A stretch of DNA of 64,000 bases, from assembly GCA_024509875.1 (NCBI GenBank), contig JAMPIV010017775.1, forward strand, positions 248,001 through 312,000. The letters are read 5' to 3'. The notes beneath the pieces were generated by a model, which saw only the letters and a program-made list of their open reading frames with translations, had not been told where the DNA came from and made no database searches. The number at the start of each line of letters is the position of its first letter. Within the stretch, counting starts at the first letter, position 1. The translations under genes were made by a program, and so were the position numbers. Positions 59,601 through 64,000 of this stretch are shown in pieces. Origin of the DNA: Oreohelix idahoensis. Its lineage: Eukaryota; Mollusca; Gastropoda; Stylommatophora; Oreohelicidae.

Positions 59601-60135
59601 TCTGCTGTGGGGTACACTCCCTAACTCCGTGAATACGACCAATAATAAGGTCCGCAATAGGATTAGGTAAGAGACAAGCATGCACATCTCCAGTAAAGAA
59701 AGGAGTGGCAATGCGAATTACAGCAGTAGGATATTTTTCTAGAGTGCCGCCAAATGTGACACATTTAATAACCCTTCCTGTAGCACAAGATGGATCTACA
59801 AGCGATTGTCTAACACCAATAGTGGTGCATCCGGAATCGAAAAGTAGTGAGACCGGAGTATCATTAACAAGACCCTTATGTAGAATTAAAGAACCCCTCC
59901 CGTCATGCGCAACAGCAGCAGGAAGAGCGGGAAGTGGGTGACCACAACTCAAAGTAGTTATGGTACCCGGTTCGAATAAAGTACTGCATTGGGGGCATTT
60001 GTTTGCTCTCTCAAAGTCAAAAGCAGAACCAGTGACAGCGTCAAAGTTTTTACTATCAACAACATGATTACAGGCTCCCTCAGTTTCCTGTTGTACAGCA
60101 TTAGCCTGCTGATATCTCTTTTTTTGTGTTGAGAT
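56656..60135 (-). CDS. pol: pol polyprotein: protease, integrase, reverse transcriptase, RNase H (in that order)
   Basis: The frame is open from a TAG at 60136-60138 to the stop at 56656, about 1160 codons, with no ATG near its start. Numbering from the TTG at 59952: protease DSG at 39-41 with a LIIGRIHG flap-end at 102-109; integrase zinc domain with H235, H242, C272 and C275; integrase core AIDIIGPF (D305), LSDHGTQ (D365) and NGLVERLNRTLK (E401), spacing DD35E; a GPY/F module at 540-550; RT with DYRKLN at 733, TKLDLSKGYWQV at 765-776 and YFDD at 829-831; RNase H with D979, E1020 and D1045. All catalytic residues seen are intact. Before the protease the frame encodes CPQC and, 13 residues later, CGH. 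It follows gag in the -1 phase and is probably made by frameshifting. Confidence 0.93.
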   Translation of the reverse strand: MSTQKKRYQQANAVQQETEGACNHVVDSKNFDAVTGSAFDFERANKCPQCSTLFEPGTITTLSCGHPLPALPAAVAHDGRGSLILHKGLVNDTPVSLLFDSGCTTIGVRQSLVDPSCATGRVIKCVTFGGTLEKYPTAVIRIATPFFTGDVHACLLPNPIADLIIGRIHGVRECTPQQIAAWEDNNMQATNAVVTRAQALQTPETSLNSDNEVDSQDSHLVITRDSFIKLQEEDPSLKKFFVLAKKGDPNQDTNRKSWIAMRNGVLVRMVQDSTTSAHSQILVPKSMRVQILQHAHDSQCAGHMGFARTKSRVLAAFFWPFVNKDIRIYCRSCKVCQEVKSRGPRHAAPIQAADIPIRPFQKMAIDIIGPFKVKSARGHQFILTCVDMCTRWPEAIPLKSISTTDIADALWLIFSRLGFPREILSDHGTQLISDTMSQVMSTLHIERSLSSIYHPMSNGLVERLNRTLKTLLGKITEDHPQDWDRVLPAALFAYREVPNEHTGFSPFELVFGARPRGPMSLLHDLITADDISDETQSSYEYVIALRQKIIEACKLATASSEIAKEKARQFANKNRCLRQLCPGDKAFVLLPSRENRLLIAWKGPYAIVSRISDVDYVVDIDGKHKTFHINMLSEFHERPDYLLPIFQATDDAPAPHGHYSSLSVIQDEEATFSDVNLPLPVVPLHSTESWKNVSVSPNLSGDEHRQVSSMLQTFQDVLTDIPGHTNVIEHDIILTDNNPIRVRPYPIPIHFQSQVEKELDEMIQLNIIEPSTSPYSSSMVIVRKKDKNIRICVDYRKLNQVTKFDAEPMPLLEDLLIRLSNSRFFTKLDLSKGYWQVPLAEHAKPLTAFSTPRGLFQWNVMPFGLMNAPATFVRMMRRILSHRSDVIAYFDDICLFSDTWEDHYLGLYDLLSTLRENNLTAKPSKAFVGFGEISFLGHRVGHGLLKTEDHNTSKILNISVPKTKKQVRSLLGLIQFYGRFIPNLSSIMAPLSTLLKKGSPNLVRWSEECQSSLDQIKNIFSSPPILRLPTLDRTFVLRSDASSTGIGAALMQEYANTLHPVMYISRKLNAAERNYSVLDRELLAMVWSILKLQRFLLGAHFILETDQKALTAIQTKNLKSSRSTRYAIALQPFHFTVRAIRGADNVMADILSRCPHDSN

Positions 60136-61592
60136 CTACCCCGACTATTATTACCTCTGAAGTTATCAGAGTTATTATTATCTCTGCAGTTATTATTGTC
60201 TCTATTGTAATTGTTATCCTGGTTCGAATTCCAGTTTCCACGATTACTATCATGTTCACATTGATGCGAACATCTATTTGTTTGGTTCTGAGGTCTTCGG
60301 CAGGAATAACCTCTATTACCATATCCTCTTTTGAAATGCCTATAATTATTAGGGTGATAGTAACGAGTACTATCAGGTTGTCTCCAATTCTTCGAAGAAG
60401 AATCACCATGAAATTGGTTTCCATGATTCTGACAGAAATTACCGCTGCTCTTTCTATCAAAATTTTGTTGGAATCTACGAGCAAAGTTTTGACCATACGG
60501 AGCTGCCGAAGCAACTGGTAAACCTTCTTTCACCTTAGAGTTACCCATGGTTATGTGTGGGTGCGCAGTTACGTATTGGCAACAGAAATCTTCCATTTCT
60601 TTTATTGTTTTAGGTTTACGTTCATGAAGGAAAGCAAGGAAAGACTCATTGACAGACGACATGACTTTGTCTCTAAGTATTAAGTCCATAAGTCCTTCAT
60701 AAGTTTTTTCCGTCTTAGATAGTTCAACCCATCGTGAGAAAGTAATGCGTATTCTTGCAATAAACTCGGAGAATTCAACTCCATTTTCAGGTAACATGTT
60801 TTTAAATTGTAGACGATAGCCGTCTTCGTTAAGCTGATATTTCTTTAACAGAGCGGCCCTGACAACCTCATAATTGTTCTTGTCAGGTTCATCCACCATA
60901 TTTAATATACTTAGAGCTTTACCTGTCAGTATCCCTGATAACTGATAAACATATTTTGCTTTGTCTATGTTATGAGCTGTACATGCTTGTTCAAATCTGT
61001 CCAGATAGAACATTATGTCATCACTGGAAGGACTAAATGTTGGTAACTTAATCTTAAAAGTATCATTATTAGCCTTACCAGAAGATGAACCCTTGTTTGA
61101 ATCATTACCATTACTCATGCTCGTCAATTTCAATTTTTCCAACTCTAAAGCTAAGACCTTTTCTTCATGTTCCATTTTTGCTTTCTCTTTCCTCTCATCA
61201 GACTCTCTCTGTAATCTTCTTTCCTCAGCCTGAGCCTCTTTTTGAAGTCTTTCATTTTCAGCTTCTTTTTCAAGTCTTTTATTTTCAGCCTCTTTTTCAA
61301 GTCTTTTATTCTCAGCTTCTTTTTCAAGTCTTTTAGCTTCTAGCTGTAGCTGGAGTTTTCTTTCCTCAGCTTCTGATTCCCTTTTTTGTTTTTCCATTTC
61401 CATTTGGAATCTCTTTTCATCCACCTGCATCTGCAGTTTCTTTTGTTCAGCTTCCATCTGCAGTTTCTTTTGTTCAGCTTCCATTGCTTTATCATATCGA
61501 GCAGTTGCAAATTCTTCTAACTTATCACCAGTCTTCCCAAGCAATTTACCCTGCTCAATAAAGTGCTCAAATGTAGACATGTTGTCTAACAT
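59958..61592 (-). CDS. gag: gag polyprotein with long coiled coil and capsid-like domain
   Basis: The 544-codon frame starts MLDNMSTFEHFIEQ; the second Met is an alternative start. Residues 30-158 are a charged coiled coil with a repeated RLEKEAENK motif at about 88-113. Residues 180-345 look like a retrotransposon capsid domain (IKLPTFSPSSDDIMFYLDRF, YQLSGILTGKALSIL, RLQFKNMLPENGVEFSEFIA). Residues 375-500 are Asn/Arg/Gln-rich and basic, as in a nucleocapsid, with CSHQCEH as the only cysteine cluster rather than a CX2CX4HX4C knuckle. The last 50 residues lie beyond the slip site and may be replaced by pol. It would form the particle that packages the RNA. Confidence 0.9.
   Translation of the reverse strand: MLDNMSTFEHFIEQGKLLGKTGDKLEEFATARYDKAMEAEQKKLQMEAEQKKLQMQVDEKRFQMEMEKQKRESEAEERKLQLQLEAKRLEKEAENKRLEKEAENKRLEKEAENERLQKEAQAEERRLQRESDERKEKAKMEHEEKVLALELEKLKLTSMSNGNDSNKGSSSGKANNDTFKIKLPTFSPSSDDIMFYLDRFEQACTAHNIDKAKYVYQLSGILTGKALSILNMVDEPDKNNYEVVRAALLKKYQLNEDGYRLQFKNMLPENGVEFSEFIARIRITFSRWVELSKTEKTYEGLMDLILRDKVMSSVNESFLAFLHERKPKTIKEMEDFCCQYVTAHPHITMGNSKVKEGLPVASAAPYGQNFARRFQQNFDRKSSGNFCQNHGNQFHGDSSSKNWRQPDSTRYYHPNNYRHFKRGYGNRGYSCRRPQNQTNRCSHQCEHDSNRGNWNSNQDNNYNRDNNNCRDNNNSDNFRGNNSRGRSQHKKRDISRLMLYNRKLREPVIMLLIVKTLTLSLVLLLTLREQTNAPNAVLYSNRVP
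60119..60125 (-). promoter_or_regulatory. candidate -1 frameshift site (A7 run) between gag and pol
   Basis: On the minus strand the gag codons CAC AAA AAA AGA contain seven A. Pol is open in the -1 frame from a few codons upstream (after the stop at 60136-60138), so a shift must occur between 60135 and 59958, where gag ends. The heptamer does not fully match X XXY YYZ in the gag phase, so the exact slip is uncertain. No stem-loop was modelled. Confidence 0.5.
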
Positions 61593-63025
61593 ATGAGTCC
61601 AAAACCTGAAATAATTAACTAATTTATTTCAAACCTAAGTGTAACAAGTCTTAATTAAGCACTTGTATATTCACATCACATTATATTATCCCAGTCTCTG
61701 TGGGAAACAAGTCTACAATCAAAGAACTTGTATATGAAATATCAGCACTCAATTCTTGATCATAAGTGCACTTCTCATTCAATAGTGCACGACACTATTC
61801 ATCATTCATTTATCATCAGTGTAGTAGTAACAGTGCATTAGCATAGCCCATTAACTAATTACTATAACTGTAAACAATGACTATGTAAACACATGCAGAA
61901 TGTAAACATTGAAAATGTAAACAATACAAACAATGTAAACAATAACAATGTAAACAATAACAAAGATCAGCAACAATACAAAAACGTTCGCAGAAATCAA
62001 CTAAAAATAAAGCAGAAATTAATGAAATATCACAAAAAATGTGACGATATCTGCGATAGAATTAAACAAAATACATGACACCACAGTGTATAAACAAAAA
62101 TGTTGTATGAAACTAAATTATAGACAAGAGTAGGCTAACAAATACAAACAAATCAAAACAAAACTAAAGAATGCGAAATAATAACGAAAACAATATTAAA
62201 ACATGTCATCACAGCTAACATAAATAGCAACAGAAGTCGCTTAGCAAATTCCAGTATCGGAAATTTGCAAACCCTACAGAAAACGCTCACAATAGACGAC
62301 CTCTATGACGTGGCATAATCTAACGGAGACACCACCCAACCGAGAACCCGCTGAAATATAAACATATAAATATACGAATAACATATAAACATATAACATA
62401 TAGAATGAGATGATACACAGAAGACTCAGTAGAAGTATAAGGGCACAGTTTACATACACACAGGCCACTTAACTTATAGGCTTCCAATCGTAGAACAGCA
62501 GAAAAAACGGATGTCAATCAACGTCCTAAAGAGCGAAGCTCCAACGATGATGGCACATCTGAACTGCTTCCACTGCTAACACGATGGTACAAGAGCTTCT
62601 GAAATACTGTGTGTTGAGTTGTTTCGGCACTTGACCTTCTAATCCAAAAGTAAGTTGATGGAAATCGGTACTTGGCCTTCTTCAGAAAACAACCCGTTTC
62701 AACCGGCACTTGACATTCACAAAAACGACAGCACTGGAACCTTGACAGCAGCAACTTGCTTGACTTGCGTAAAAGATAACAGCAGTCCGAGTTATCCGGC
62801 AACATGTAACAACGCCGGGTACTGTCAAATTCTTGTTTCCGTCAAAAAGTTGAAATTTTGACTTTTACCGGGCAACGCCGAGTACTTTGAAAATTTTGAA
62901 GATGTTGACTGTATTGAAGAATGTTAATTTCTTGAAGGATGCTGATGAATTCTTGTTGAAAATGAAGTGGGTAAGGGACCCCGTGTTTGCTGGTACCAGA
63001 ATCAAACCAGCTTATGGCCACCAAA
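61593..63025 (-). other. long 5' leader of the LTR element
   Basis: About 1.43 kb between the 5' LTR and gag has no substantial open frame on the coding strand. It includes AATGTAAAC-type short repeats at 61900-61965. Directly after the LTR the minus strand reads TTTGGTGGCCATAAGCTGG. A primer-binding site could begin at TGGTGGCC (63023 downwards), but I could not match it to a particular tRNA. Confidence 0.6.
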
Positions 63026-64000
63026 TGATGCGTGATGCCATATGATGATGGATGGCACCCGCATGTCTGGTTTTGTGTAGTGTGCAGATGTGTTCAGTCA
63101 AAACAATGTTCATACAAAAATAACAGGGCAATCCACATAGGACGTCAGTAAACTCACGACGTATAAAGTCAATGATTCTTGAAAACAGCCGTTGACGTTT
63201 TTCTTCATTATTTATTGTGGACGCCACAGTGACAAAATGGTTACGCGAATATGTAGACACATCAAACAGTCATTATCACAGCAACATTCAATACAGCAAT
63301 AGACGGTAGACAGCATTACAATGATGAGTCAGATGCATGTTATATTTCAAAGTGCTGTAAATGTAGTCAGGTGGAAAACTCCATCCTTTTCTATAACAGC
63401 CAGGAGATAACCAGATATATGAGATCAGTTCACTCTCCTTAGTCTGACTTCAGCAAGACAGACACGTCTGCCGAAGTATAAATAATGTCCTCAAAAATAT
63501 CCTCTAGATAATAAAGGTTTTTCAAACCTAGTTCATTTAACAAAGTAGCAAGTAATGGTCCTTGGAACCTGCATCAACCGATGCAGCACAATACAGCGAC
63601 ATGTGAGCTAGGAAAACATCTCGTGACGACGACTTTCGAAGACAGGCTATGAACCAGAAATCGTTCACGACCAAAAATCGATAGAGTTAATGAAAATGTC
63701 AATTTACCTTGCTTTCAAGAAATACAGAAATATCACGCCTCCCGGCATGTGCAAATACACTAGAGGTATTATCCCGAATAAACGAAATATCCATAAGAGG
63801 ACTCTCACATTCCTGACAGAACAAAAAAATAGCGGAGATCCCCTCTTCAACGAGGCATCTCTTTCGCCATTCCAAATCGCTCACTCCACTAGTGGTGGGC
63901 GGAAACCGCTCGACCAAGAAGCAAGACAAGTCATGCGCAGTCCAGCGCAAAAAACCCACAGCTCAAAACTTAACTGCATTCGATACCAACGCGAGAAGAC
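63026..64000 (-). repeat. 5' LTR (right in window), partial
   Basis: It starts TGATGCGTGATGCC and matches 54809-55783 with about three differences (C for T near 63058, one extra A near 63184, one fewer A near 63953). The terminal part is beyond the window. Confidence 0.92.

Larger units (their letters stand above)
54809..64000 (-). mobile_element. Ty3/gypsy-superfamily LTR retrotransposon with integrase before RT (Gmr1-like)
   Basis: The left LTR (54809-55889), the internal region (55890-63025) and at least 975 bp of the right LTR (63026 to the window end) make up the element. If the right LTR equals the left it would end near 64106, giving about 9.3 kb. The coding strand is minus: right LTR, long leader, gag, pol, polypurine tract, left LTR. 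The pol order is protease, integrase, RT, RNase H, the order known from Gmr1-like elements and unlike ordinary gypsy elements. Both reading frames are long and free of stops and the LTRs are nearly identical, so it may be recently active. The target duplication cannot be confirmed because the right flank is outside. Confidence 0.93.

Noticed and set aside
60101..60521. Ile/Thr-rich 130-codon frames on both strands within gag
   Set aside because: They are other-phase readings of the Asn/Arg-rich gag tail.

Overview
The window looks like animal (invertebrate) nuclear DNA. It has no operons, long non-coding stretches, many microsatellites, nested retroelements with target-site duplications, and a tRNA-derived SINE. 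The mix of families (R2/HERO-type non-LTR elements, RTE-like LINE tails, mariner relics, a Gmr1-type Ty3/gypsy element) fits a lophotrochozoan, perhaps a gastropod mollusc. That taxonomic call is inference from general family knowledge only. No host gene could be recognised with confidence; almost everything that can be named is transposable-element sequence.

Layout. 1-9 kb: a LINE tail cut by the window start, one copy of an (AAC)n-tailed repeat, a LINE relic, two minisatellites, and a diverged copy of a dispersed repeat (called here the GTAAGTTG family) interrupted by a 5'-truncated LINE with a 13-bp target-site duplication. 9.7-11.8 kb: a decayed reverse transcriptase/RNase H LINE. 11.8-21.7 kb: mostly featureless, with a second GTAAGTTG-family copy and a second (AAC)n-tailed copy. 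21.7-29.1 kb: a LINE tail interrupted by a deleted mariner, a third GTAAGTTG-family copy carrying a SINE fragment, a REL-endonuclease relic, and a nearly intact R2/NeSL-type element with a single in-frame TGA. 29.8-37.1 kb: an LTR retrotransposon with a perfect 5-bp duplication that encodes only gag-like proteins. It sits inside a fourth GTAAGTTG-family copy on the minus strand. 38.3-39.3 kb: two unexplained minus-strand open frames. 39.4-41.2 kb: another RT/RNase H relic. 42.9-43.3 kb: a 391-bp mini-transposon. 46 kb: a full tRNA-SINE. 49.2-51.7 kb: HERO/R2-like 3' ends hit by two other retroelements at the same short target. 51.7-52.5 kb: very long simple repeats.

The most notable object is at 54.8-64.0 kb on the minus strand: a young Ty3/gypsy-type LTR retrotransposon whose pol order is protease-integrase-reverse transcriptase-RNase H. 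Integrase precedes reverse transcriptase, as in Ty1/copia and in the unusual Gmr1-like group. Its gag and pol overlap in different frames, with a run of seven A at a plausible -1 slip point. Its two LTRs are almost identical; the right one runs off the window.

Boundaries were read by eye from alignments of internal copies. Simple-repeat ORFs and opposite-strand shadows were left out.
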